Source of the DNA: CAZEMR01 sp964513465
GTDB taxonomy: Bacteria > Bacteroidota > Ignavibacteria > Kapaibacteriales > UBA2268
Direction of reading: 5' to 3'
NCBI GenBank assembly: GCA_964513465.1
Contig: CAZEMR010000077.1
Coordinates: forward strand, 1-13,747
DNA length: 13,747 nucleotides
Part shown: positions 1 through 6,373 of the stretch, in pieces
How positions within the stretch are numbered: position 1 is the first letter of the stretch
Layout of the letters: every line of letters begins with the position of its first letter
The notes under the pieces: model-generated
What the model was told of the DNA's origin: nothing
What the model saw: the letters and a program-made list of their open reading frames with translations, nothing else
Database searches by the model: none
Made by a program: the position numbers and the translations under genes

Positions 1-76
1 ATATATTTGTAATAGAAATCGCGGGCCGGGAATACATCTGGAAGGTGGTAAGGGAATAGGAAAATAATTATACGTG

Positions 77-148
77 CCTTTACCAAGTAACACAAGTAAT
101 ATTTGGTTATTGAGTAATATTTTATTACTTTGTTTACGGTGTTTATTG
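77..148. repeat. 9-bp phased repeat array A, upstream of the recombinase gene
   Basis: Eight consecutive 9-base units fill this stretch in strict register. Forward units carry RRTAAY at positions 1-6 (agtaacaca, agtaatatt twice). Reversed units carry the complementary core at positions 3-7 (cctttacca, tggttattg, ttattactt, tgtttacgg, tgtttattg). The array ends 17 bases before the recombinase start, so a bound protein could occlude the promoter. It is the first of five arrays with the same register rule. The role as operator or partition site is inference from position and from the analogy with Omega heptads. Bases 1-76, before the array, show nothing I can name. Confidence 0.75.
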
Positions 149-165
149 TGTTTTAGCGGGGGGAC

Positions 166-1101
166 ATGCATCTTATTAACATCAGCAGCAATCCGCCTTT
201 GCAGGCGCCTGCGACCGATGCTCTGCTCGAGCGATTTATCGCCGCCCAGGACGTCGGCCCGGCTTCGCGCGCGCTCTACCGCCGCACCCTTAAGCTGTTT
301 TTCGAGTGGGTGCGCCGCAATAGCCTCGATATTTCAGAAATTTCCCGTCCCCATGTGCTCGCATACAAGGCCGATTTGCTCGACTCCGGCAAAAGCACCC
401 TTACCGTCGCTTCTTATATTACCGCCGTTCGTAAATTCTATGAATGGACGGAGGCCAATCGCTATTATCCGAACGTTGCAAAGGGCATTAAATCTCCCCG
501 CCGGCGTCAGCAATTTCGTAAGCAGCCGCTCAGCCCCGACCAGGCCCGCGAGCTGATCGATTACTTCGCCGACAAACCTTTGCGGAATTTCGCAATTATT
601 AATCTATTGCTTCGCACGGGCCTGAGGACTATCGAGATCGTCCGCGCAAACGTCGGCGATATCGCCCACAAAGGCTACAGCCGGGTGCTGATGGTGCACG
701 GCAAAGGCCGCGACGAAAAAGATAATTTCGTGATACTGACCGAAAAGGCTTATAATCCAATCCGGGAGTATATCTCGGAGCGGGGCAATCCGCCGAATGA
801 TGCCCCATTGTTCGTATCCGAAAGCAACAATAGCCGGGACCGACGCCTCACGACGCGGAGCATAAGCCATATTGCAAAAGAAGGACTAAGGGCTATCGGA
901 CTGGACGACCGCTCATTCAGCGCGCACAGCCTCAGGCATACCACGGCGGTGAATATTCTGCGCGCAGGCGGCAGCCTCGAGACCGCGCAATATACGCTAA
1001 GGCATACTAATCCGGCAACAACACAGATTTATACGGCCACAATCCGCGAGGAAATGCGGCTTGCAAACAGCGGCGAGGCTTTGCTGGATACGGTTTATTA
1101 G
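166..1101 (+). CDS. Tyrosine recombinase/integrase (XerC/XerD-like)
   Basis: A 311-residue site-specific recombinase of the phage integrase family, which cuts and rejoins DNA through a covalent phosphotyrosine. All the expected catalytic positions are visible: Arg154 in TGLR, Lys180 in VHGKGR, His254 and Arg257 in AHSLRH, His280 in TLRH, and the nucleophile Tyr289 in TQIYT. Residues 16-110 form the N-terminal SAM-like, core-binding domain. Length fits XerC/XerD-type enzymes (about 300). The start ATG is preceded by a G-rich stretch (gcgggggg) very close to it; a longer start at 74 is in another frame and is not related. The final codons overlap the first unit of repeat array B. On a plasmid such an enzyme may resolve multimers or integrate the element; which of these is not shown by the sequence. 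It is intact. Confidence 0.93.
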   Translation: MHLINISSNPPLQAPATDALLERFIAAQDVGPASRALYRRTLKLFFEWVRRNSLDISEISRPHVLAYKADLLDSGKSTLTVASYITAVRKFYEWTEANRYYPNVAKGIKSPRRRQQFRKQPLSPDQARELIDYFADKPLRNFAIINLLLRTGLRTIEIVRANVGDIAHKGYSRVLMVHGKGRDEKDNFVILTEKAYNPIREYISERGNPPNDAPLFVSESNNSRDRRLTTRSISHIAKEGLRAIGLDDRSFSAHSLRHTTAVNILRAGGSLETAQYTLRHTNPATTQIYTATIREEMRLANSGEALLDTVY

Positions 1102-1190
1102 ATAATACGAGTAATATAATATTACTAAGTAATATTTGATTATTTGGTAATATAATATTATTCGATAATAATTAATGACCTGATAATCTT
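1092..1190. repeat. 9-bp phased repeat array B, between recombinase and primase-helicase genes
   Basis: Eleven 9-base units in register, ten of which fit the forward (RRTAAYNNN) or reversed (RTTAY at 3-7) form. Examples are gataatacg, agtaatata, atattacta, ggtaatata and gataatctt; the unit at 1173-1181 is degenerate. Forward and reversed units are interleaved, which creates local near-palindromes such as AGTAATAT/ATATTACT at 1110-1126. The first unit contains the stop codon of the recombinase gene, and the last ends 28 bases before the primase start. It occupies nearly the whole intergenic gap, where the promoter of the downstream gene would be expected. Confidence 0.8.
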
Positions 1191-1218
1191 TTTCATCAAC
1201 AAATTAAGCTCAGAGATA

Positions 1219-3681
1219 ATGAAAGATATTACGGCATGGATAACATACGACCTCTATCCCGCTTTGTTCGAGCGGATCGACGCGGCTTTCCCCGAGCATA
1301 ATTTCGAACGCTTTAGCGGAGGATGGCGCAGTCAGACTTATTTATCCGGCCAGCCACATAAAAGCAGGCGCGACAAAACCGTAGTCACCACCAACCACCC
1401 CGGACGGATTCTCGAGCAGGGCGGAGATAATTTATCGCTGATCGATTACGTTATCATGCGCGACGGCGTGGAATTCATAGAGGCGGCCAGGCAGCTTGCG
1501 GATATCGCCGGACTCGATCTCCCCGGCGACCGCGCATTCGACGCCGAAGCATACGCCCGATACCGCAACCGCGCCGAAGTGCTCGAAGACCTGAACGAAT
1601 ATTTCAAATATCTTCTCTGCGAAAAACCCGAAGGCGGCGACGATCGCCGAAAAGTACTCGAATACCTAAGCGGACGCGGATATTCCGACGAAGACATCCG
1701 CACGATGGAGCTGGGGTATTGTCCCCCGCAGAGCAGGATTAATTCATATCTGGATAAAAAGATCGAAAAGGGCGTATTCGCCCCCGAAGTCGTGGCCGAA
1801 GCTCTGGCCATGCTCAATAAATCCATTGGCAATACGCATATCCTGTCTATTCCGTATCGAAGCGGCGGCCAGATAAAGGGGTTCAAATTCAGGACTATCA
1901 ATCCGGATATTTCGCCAAAATATATGAACACCACGGGAATGGACAAGAGCGGCGGATTTTTCAATCTTGCCGGAATCAGCGGCGATAAGGACATAGTCAT
2001 CGTCGAGGGCGAACTGGACGCGCTCCATGCCTCGGCAAAAGGCATCCCCAACGTGGTCGCATCCGGCGGCAAAAGCGTCCACCCCGCGCAGATCAGCGAC
2101 GCAATCAGGCGCGGAGCCAAAAGCTTTACCATATGCCCGGACAGAGAGCCCGGCAAAGAAAGTCAGACCTACAGCGATGTTTACCGAGTAATACAAGTAA
2201 TATTGAGTTACTCGGTAAGCCGGGTTTACGTGGTAAACCTGCCCGACATCAGCCCGGAGAAAACCGACCCCGACAGCCTGATCAAAGAGCGCGGAGCCGA
2301 AGCATTTGCCGGTGCAATCCGAAATGCCGTTCCCTATTATGAATATATATTAAAACATATTATTGCTAAATATCGGCAGCTCGAGCAGATCGAAGGCGCA
2401 ATGTCCGCCCGCCGCATCGATGACTTTCTCGCCGAAATCGTATCGGCGGCGGTAGCAATTCCGGAACCGACACATAATGACATATTCCGGCATTTGCTGA
2501 CAGCCGATCCTCTGATCGCCCGCCTGGGGATCACTAAGGAAAGCATCGCCGAAACAATTGACAAAATTGCCGCATCCCGCGAAAAAGAGCGCCATTCGGC
2601 CGAGCTCAGGGAATTGCTCGCAAAGGCCGAATCCCGACGGAACGCAGGCGATACGGCCTCCGCGCTAGAGATATTGGAAACCGAAACCCGGCGCATCAAA
2701 ATCAGCGCCCGCGCTACGGAATTCGACAAACTGAAGCATATCCCGACGGAAGCGGACGTCCGGGCATACTTTGCGCAATCGGAAGAAGGATTATATTCCG
2801 GTTATCGGCTTCGGGGTCAGGAATTATTGCTTCCTTCGGGCGCGCTTACCGGAATTGCCGGCGCCACTGGCCATGGCAAGACCGATTTTTTGATAAATCT
2901 CGCTTTGAACGCCGCGGATAGATATCCCGATAAGGAATTCTACTTTTTCACATACGAGATGAGCGAGGAATCCATATTAATCCGATTTTTGAATACATTT
3001 CTAAACGAAGAGCTTAACGCAGGCAGCAATCACCGGACAATCAAATCATATTTCAAAACCGGATCGACGCAATATATATATAAGGATAGCGCAAAATATT
3101 TCCTTCGCCGCAAAGATGAATTTTTCGATCGTCTCATCGCGCCCGGCAGACTCCGCTTAAAGGCCGTCGATTATACGGCGCCGGAGCTTATACTCGCGCT
3201 CCGGCGGCTGGCGGAAAGCGGCAAGGTCGGCGGATTTTTTATTGATTATTTCCAGCTTCTGAATCTTCCGAAAGAGGGCTACAAAAATTATTCCCGCCAG
3301 GAAGAATTAAAGGTTATTTGCCAGGATCTGAACAAAGCCGCAAAAGATCTCCGTCTGCCCCTCATCCTGGCCGTGCAGTTCAATCGCGAGGTAACCACAC
3401 CGTTCCGTATGCACCCGACAAAGATCGGCGAGGCCGGAGACATCGAGCGCATACTCGATACCCTCATCGGCATTTGGAACACAAACAAAAATTGCGTCGA
3501 TAAAGACCTTACGAAATCCGAGGAAAGCGATATGAATTCGAAATCCCTGCGGCTGCCGGATCGGTTATTCGTGCAGATTCTCAAAAGCCGCGAAACCGCT
3601 TCGGGCCTTAGCGAGCTGCTGCTATATAATGGCAAAAAAGGAGTAATCGAAAACGAATCCGATGAGGAACCGACATTTTAG
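1219..3681 (+). CDS. TOPRIM primase - DnaB/RecA-type helicase fusion protein
   Basis: An 820-residue bifunctional replication protein with T7 gp4-like architecture, predicted to make primers and unwind DNA at the plasmid fork. Residues 1-105 resemble the DnaG zinc-binding domain in outline (GRILEQGGD...LIDYVIMRDG) but lack the CHC2 zinc cysteines; the only cysteines in the primase half are Cys134, Cys168 and Cys306. The TOPRIM domain spans about 255-345, with Glu263 in VIVEGELDAL and an acidic pair at Asp308/Glu310 (PDREPG), a DxE variant of the usual DxD. A charged helical linker (about 375-505) leads to the helicase domain: Walker A at 548-555 (GATGHGKT), Walker B near 671-677 (GGFFIDY), an AVQFNRE motif at 718-724, and a possible arginine finger region around KSRETASG (789-796). 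Repeat array C lies inside the gene at codons 320-341. Its stop overlaps array D. Confidence 0.88.
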   Translation: MKDITAWITYDLYPALFERIDAAFPEHNFERFSGGWRSQTYLSGQPHKSRRDKTVVTTNHPGRILEQGGDNLSLIDYVIMRDGVEFIEAARQLADIAGLDLPGDRAFDAEAYARYRNRAEVLEDLNEYFKYLLCEKPEGGDDRRKVLEYLSGRGYSDEDIRTMELGYCPPQSRINSYLDKKIEKGVFAPEVVAEALAMLNKSIGNTHILSIPYRSGGQIKGFKFRTINPDISPKYMNTTGMDKSGGFFNLAGISGDKDIVIVEGELDALHASAKGIPNVVASGGKSVHPAQISDAIRRGAKSFTICPDREPGKESQTYSDVYRVIQVILSYSVSRVYVVNLPDISPEKTDPDSLIKERGAEAFAGAIRNAVPYYEYILKHIIAKYRQLEQIEGAMSARRIDDFLAEIVSAAVAIPEPTHNDIFRHLLTADPLIARLGITKESIAETIDKIAASREKERHSAELRELLAKAESRRNAGDTASALEILETETRRIKISARATEFDKLKHIPTEADVRAYFAQSEEGLYSGYRLRGQELLLPSGALTGIAGATGHGKTDFLINLALNAADRYPDKEFYFFTYEMSEESILIRFLNTFLNEELNAGSNHRTIKSYFKTGSTQYIYKDSAKYFLRRKDEFFDRLIAPGRLRLKAVDYTAPELILALRRLAESGKVGGFFIDYFQLLNLPKEGYKNYSRQEELKVICQDLNKAAKDLRLPLILAVQFNREVTTPFRMHPTKIGEAGDIERILDTLIGIWNTNKNCVDKDLTKSEESDMNSKSLRLPDRLFVQILKSRETASGLSELLLYNGKKGVIENESDEEPTF
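2178..2240. repeat. 9-bp phased repeat array C, inside the primase-helicase coding sequence
   Basis: Seven contiguous 9-base units in the same register as the intergenic arrays: tgtttaccg, agtaataca, agtaatatt, gagttactc, ggtaagccg, ggtttacgt and ggtaaacct. It encodes residues 320-341, late in the TOPRIM domain, so it has to satisfy both protein and repeat constraints. It contains a perfect 11-bp inverted repeat, TTACCGAGTAA (2181-2191) and TTACTCGGTAA (2208-2218), with a 16-base spacer. Bases 2180-2204 match array A bases 79-103 at 23 of 25 positions. The local sequence is far more AT-rich in its repeat cores than the surrounding codons. Confidence 0.75.
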
Positions 3682-3751
3682 TAATCTTAGTAATGCAAGT
3701 AACATTAATAATATAAATAATATCGGTAACAGCGATAACATGGGTAAGATA
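3680..3751. repeat. 9-bp phased repeat array D, across the primase/parA junction
   Basis: Eight 9-base units, all in forward orientation: agtaatctt, agtaatgca, agtaacatt, aataatata, aataatatc, ggtaacagc, gataacatg and ggtaagata. The first overlaps the primase-helicase stop codon and the last two contain the parA start and its second to fourth codons. Because nine bases are three codons and the units have no stop in this frame, the array is open and extends the parA reading frame upstream as an Asn-rich stretch. That extension is more likely a by-product of the repeat than real protein. Confidence 0.8.
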
Positions 3752-4492
3752 ATCTGCATAAGCAATCACAAAGGCGGGGTAGGCAAAACAACCTCGGTAA
3801 TAAACATCGGCGCCGCACTTGCCCGGCTCGGACGAAAAGCCTTGCTTATCGATTTCGATCCGCAGGCAAATCTTAGCCAGAGCCTGGGCATAATCACGCC
3901 CGAAACCAACATCTACGAAGCAATCAAAGGCGAGCGCCCACCGCACCCGATCGAAGCCGACGAAAATCTTTTCGTGGTGCCATCCACCCTCGACCTCTCC
4001 GGAGCCGAGGTCGAGCTTTCCGGCGAAGCTGGCCGGGAATACATACTCGGAGAATTGCTCGAACCGCTTCGCGCGGAATATGATTATATTCTGATCGACA
4101 GCCCGCCCTCGCTCGGATTGCTGACAATTAACGCACTGACGGCAGCCGACGAGGTATTTATCCCGTTGCAGTCGCAATACCTGGCGCTTCAGGGATTGAC
4201 CAAATTAATGGAAGTAATCGAAAAAATTCGCAGGCGGCTAAATAAAAATCTTACCATAGGCGGAGTATTCGTAACTCAATACGACAAACGCAAAATCCTT
4301 AATCGGGACGTGGTGGCCACAATCCGCGAGCACTTCGAAAATATCGTATTCAAAACTATGATTCGCGATAACATCGCATTGGCCGAGGCGCCCACTCAGG
4401 GCCTCGATATATTCCGCTACCAGCCCAAAAGCTACGGCGCCGAGGATTATCTATCACTCGCACGCGAAATACTCAAGCGAAGTAAACATTGA
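3740..4492 (+). CDS. parA: ParA-family partition ATPase
   Basis: A 250-residue Walker-type ATPase that segregates plasmid copies, normally by binding non-specific DNA and responding to a centromere-binding partner. The deviant Walker A is KGGVGKTT, immediately after the start region (GKIICISNHKGGVGKTT). Walker A' is LLIDFDPQANLS and Walker B is YDYILIDSPPSLGLLT. The frame is open from 3662, but the added 26 residues only translate the repeat array (SN/NN triplets). Starting at 3740 gives the usual ParA N-terminus with only about four residues before the first beta strand, so I prefer that. There is no large ParB; the next gene encodes a small RHH protein, as in type Ib (ParF/ParG, Delta/Omega) systems. 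Both ends of the gene overlap 9-bp repeat arrays, suggesting autoregulation by the partner. Confidence 0.93.
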   Translation: MGKIICISNHKGGVGKTTSVINIGAALARLGRKALLIDFDPQANLSQSLGIITPETNIYEAIKGERPPHPIEADENLFVVPSTLDLSGAEVELSGEAGREYILGELLEPLRAEYDYILIDSPPSLGLLTINALTAADEVFIPLQSQYLALQGLTKLMEVIEKIRRRLNKNLTIGGVFVTQYDKRKILNRDVVATIREHFENIVFKTMIRDNIALAEAPTQGLDIFRYQPKSYGAEDYLSLAREILKRSKH

Positions 4493-4588
4493 TTACCGGA
4501 TAATATCGATAATATTGATAATATTTACTGTATGGATAATTCAAATAACAACAACAACATAAATAATATTAGTAATACGAATAATATA
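4481..4588. repeat. 9-bp phased repeat array E, across the parA/RHH-gene junction
   Basis: Twelve 9-base register positions. Clear forward units include gataatatc, gataatatt (twice), gataattca, aataacaac, aataatatt, agtaatacg and aataatata. The unit at 4490-4498 (tgattaccg) is reversed. Two positions (4526-4534 and 4553-4561) are degenerate. The first unit overlaps the last codons of parA, and the array ends just before the preferred start of the RHH gene. It is the longest array and the best candidate for the main partition site. A 21-codon Asn-rich reading frame (4532-4597) runs through it, probably as a by-product of the repeat. Confidence 0.8.
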
Positions 4589-4599
4589 TGGAATTGACT

Positions 4600-4899
4600 A
4601 TGAGCAAGAAAGATTTCAAAGGCGGACTCGATTCGCTGCTGGGAAGCAAGCCAGGCAACAAAAAAAAGGAAAAGTCCGGGCCGCAGCCAACCACTGAAAA
4701 CAAATCGGCGGATAACCAGCCTCCCGAAAAGGAAACCCGCGCGACATTTATCATCAATGAAGAATTGCTCGACAAGATGAAGGCAATCGCATATTGGGAG
4801 CGTCTCCGGATTAAAGATGTCGCAAATATGGCATTCGAAGATGCCGTCCGCAAATACGAAGACGAACGCGGCGAAATCAAACCCATCCCGGAGAAGTGA
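4600..4899 (+). CDS. Small ribbon-helix-helix DNA-binding protein, probable ParA partner
   Basis: A 99-residue protein with a flexible, charged N-terminal half (about residues 1-48, rich in Lys, Pro, Glu) and a C-terminal ribbon-helix-helix domain. The DNA-contacting strand is RATFII, followed by helix A (NEELLDKMKAIAYWE) and helix B (IKDVANMAFEDAVRKYEDE). The arrangement of a disordered tail plus RHH fits ParG/Omega-type centromere-binding proteins, which bind repeat arrays as dimers and contact ParA through the tail. I chose ATG 4600 because GGA lies eight bases upstream and the product begins MSKKDFKGGLDSLLG, as in related Bacteroides-type proteins as I recall them. An in-frame ATG at 4588 would add MELT but has no ribosome site. 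It lies directly after parA and array E. Binding to the 9-bp repeats is inference. Confidence 0.82.
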   Translation: MSKKDFKGGLDSLLGSKPGNKKKEKSGPQPTTENKSADNQPPEKETRATFIINEELLDKMKAIAYWERLRIKDVANMAFEDAVRKYEDERGEIKPIPEK

Positions 4900-4910
4900 T
4901 TTTTTGGGAG

Positions 4911-4991
4911 GATAATATTACTTTTTTATTATGTATAAAATGTAAATATTACACCTCTACTTCCATAAATATTACATTACAGAAGTAAAAT
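4911..4991. promoter_or_regulatory. AT-rich leader with degenerate repeat-like motifs before the 4992 gene
   Basis: This gap between the RHH gene and the next gene contains gataatatt at its start, the near-palindrome GTAAATATTAC at 4942-4952, and acattacag at 4974-4982. The cores resemble the 9-bp units, but only two of nine register positions fit. It may be a decayed sixth array or simply an AT-rich promoter region. Confidence 0.3.
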
Positions 4992-5507
4992 ATGAAGCAC
5001 AATAATAGCCAAAATAAATACATGGAATACCGCCGGAAAATCGAATCTTTATATCAAAAAAGCAATGACTGGACGAAAGTTTACACTTCGGCGGTAAATC
5101 CCGACGCCCCCGAATCGCAGGCGGCATTTGTCGATTATGTAGAATATACATCAAAAATCAGAATCGAGGATATAGAACACTTACGCAATGCGACCGGAAT
5201 AGGAGATTTGGACGCGGAAGTATTCCGTGCGGCGCGCTTATATCAATATTCCGAATCGATAGCCGCGGCCATTCGCAAGGGCGCGCCGTATGGCCAGCTG
5301 ACCGAAATCGAATCCGCCGGACTTTCCGAACAGGAATCCGCGGAAGCCATGCTTAGCGCAATAGCCGCGGAGTTCAGGCTCGGCGCAGGAATATCGAGGC
5401 TGCCGAATCTTCGCTTCATCGCCGCGGAGCTTCAGGCGCCGTATTCACTGATCATGGCCGCATATAAATCAGCAAATCCTATAATTGTATCACCCGAAGA
5501 CGCATAA
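4992..5507 (+). CDS. Hypothetical protein, unrecognised, partition-replication interval
   Basis: A 171-residue protein I do not recognise. It has no signal peptide and no membrane segment, and looks soluble and mostly helical, with many Ala, Glu, Ile and Ser residues. A Tyr- and charge-rich N-terminal part (about 10-60) is followed by helical segments (about 65-150), including an acidic Ala-rich stretch with the sequence LSEQESAEAMLSAIAAEF. No cysteine and no catalytic motif is visible. The codon style (GCC, GGC, CGC, GAA-rich) matches the neighbouring backbone genes, so it looks like an old part of the plasmid. It starts just after a repeat-like AT-rich leader, and the next gene begins six bases after its stop, so the two are probably co-translated. 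A role in copy control or segregation is possible but unsupported. Confidence 0.75.
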   Translation: MKHNNSQNKYMEYRRKIESLYQKSNDWTKVYTSAVNPDAPESQAAFVDYVEYTSKIRIEDIEHLRNATGIGDLDAEVFRAARLYQYSESIAAAIRKGAPYGQLTEIESAGLSEQESAEAMLSAIAAEFRLGAGISRLPNLRFIAAELQAPYSLIMAAYKSANPIIVSPEDA

Positions 5508-5513
5508 ACATAT

Positions 5514-6350
5514 ATGAAATCTGAAAATATAGATAAAATACTCAGCGGCGGATCGGCAAACAAGCGCATCGGCCTTTATTTCGAAGACAAAGCCCTCAAA
5601 TCCTTCGGCAAGGAGGCCTTGCTAAGCGCCGACGACGCAGAGACATTAAGGGAAAGCTTCAAGAAAGCCCAGGAAGTTAAACTCTTCCGTAAATTCACCG
5701 AGCTCAGCCTTGTGATCACAGATGCGGTAATCAACCTGCAGGGGCTGATGTTCGAAGTCAAAATGCACTATTCCAATATCCTGGGATACGTCATAGTCTG
5801 GCGAACACTTGAGGAATCCGAAGTGATTATCAATTCGGTGCTCAACGAAATATCAGATCCGGACGAGCGGCTCCGCATTTCCCGCACAATCGCAAATTCG
5901 GAATTATTTTTTTCGCGATTACGTCCGGACGAAAACGGATATGCCACTATCGACATCGACACCCGCCACGAATACGAAAACCAAAGCCAATACAGCTTCC
6001 GGATATTAATGAATAACGTCCGCGACGAAGCCACCCGCGCCGCTATTCGATTTATGAGCTGGCGCGCTGCAATCCTTGATTTTATGAAAGAGCAGAATTT
6101 TAATATAAATGCATATGTGGAAATAATTGATAAATATACGGATGCGGTAAACAGCCCGGTCGTCCGATGGGATAAATATCTGAGCGATCAAAGCAGCTTT
6201 ATTCCTGATTCGCCGGCTCCGCGCCTGGACAAATTCAAGCATATCTATGCGGTAACGCCAAATCCTAAAGAATTCCGAGTTGATAAAAATATTTACACTC
6301 AATTCAAGAGAGAACTTTTAGAAAACGGCGTTAGTTTTTTACGGACTTAA
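5514..6350 (+). CDS. Hypothetical protein, unrecognised, upstream of the replication initiator
   Basis: A 278-residue soluble protein with no family I can name. It appears largely helical; residues 45-130 hold long amphipathic helices (ESFKKAQEVKLFRKFTEL, then VINLQGLMFEVKMHYSNILGYVIVWRTLEES), which could support dimer or coiled-coil contacts. No signal peptide, transmembrane segment, cysteine cluster, Walker motif or obvious HTH is seen. The C-terminal part is rich in Tyr and basic residues (DKFKHIYAVTPNPKEFRVDKN). It begins six bases after the previous stop and is followed, 23 bases after its own stop, by the replication initiator gene. Codon use matches the backbone. Its placement suggests a plasmid maintenance or replication accessory role, but this is only context. 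Confidence 0.75.
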   Translation: MKSENIDKILSGGSANKRIGLYFEDKALKSFGKEALLSADDAETLRESFKKAQEVKLFRKFTELSLVITDAVINLQGLMFEVKMHYSNILGYVIVWRTLEESEVIINSVLNEISDPDERLRISRTIANSELFFSRLRPDENGYATIDIDTRHEYENQSQYSFRILMNNVRDEATRAAIRFMSWRAAILDFMKEQNFNINAYVEIIDKYTDAVNSPVVRWDKYLSDQSSFIPDSPAPRLDKFKHIYAVTPNPKEFRVDKNIYTQFKRELLENGVSFLRT

Positions 6351-6373
6351 TTAATATTTTTTTATATTAATAT

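Noticed and set aside
74..556. 160-codon frame at the left end overlapping the recombinase gene
   Set aside because: It starts by translating repeat array A and then runs out of frame through the recombinase gene, whose catalytic residues are all intact in the other frame.
1117..1125. TAATATTAC, identical to the geminivirus rolling-circle nick motif (also at 4913-4921)
   Set aside because: Both copies arise from the AT-rich 9-bp units, no HUH-type Rep gene is present, and the origin is clearly iteron-based.
1446..2156. 236-codon frame on the minus strand
   Set aside because: It lies opposite the primase-helicase TOPRIM region, is rich in Ser, Pro and Arg, and has no protein-like features; a shadow of the real gene.
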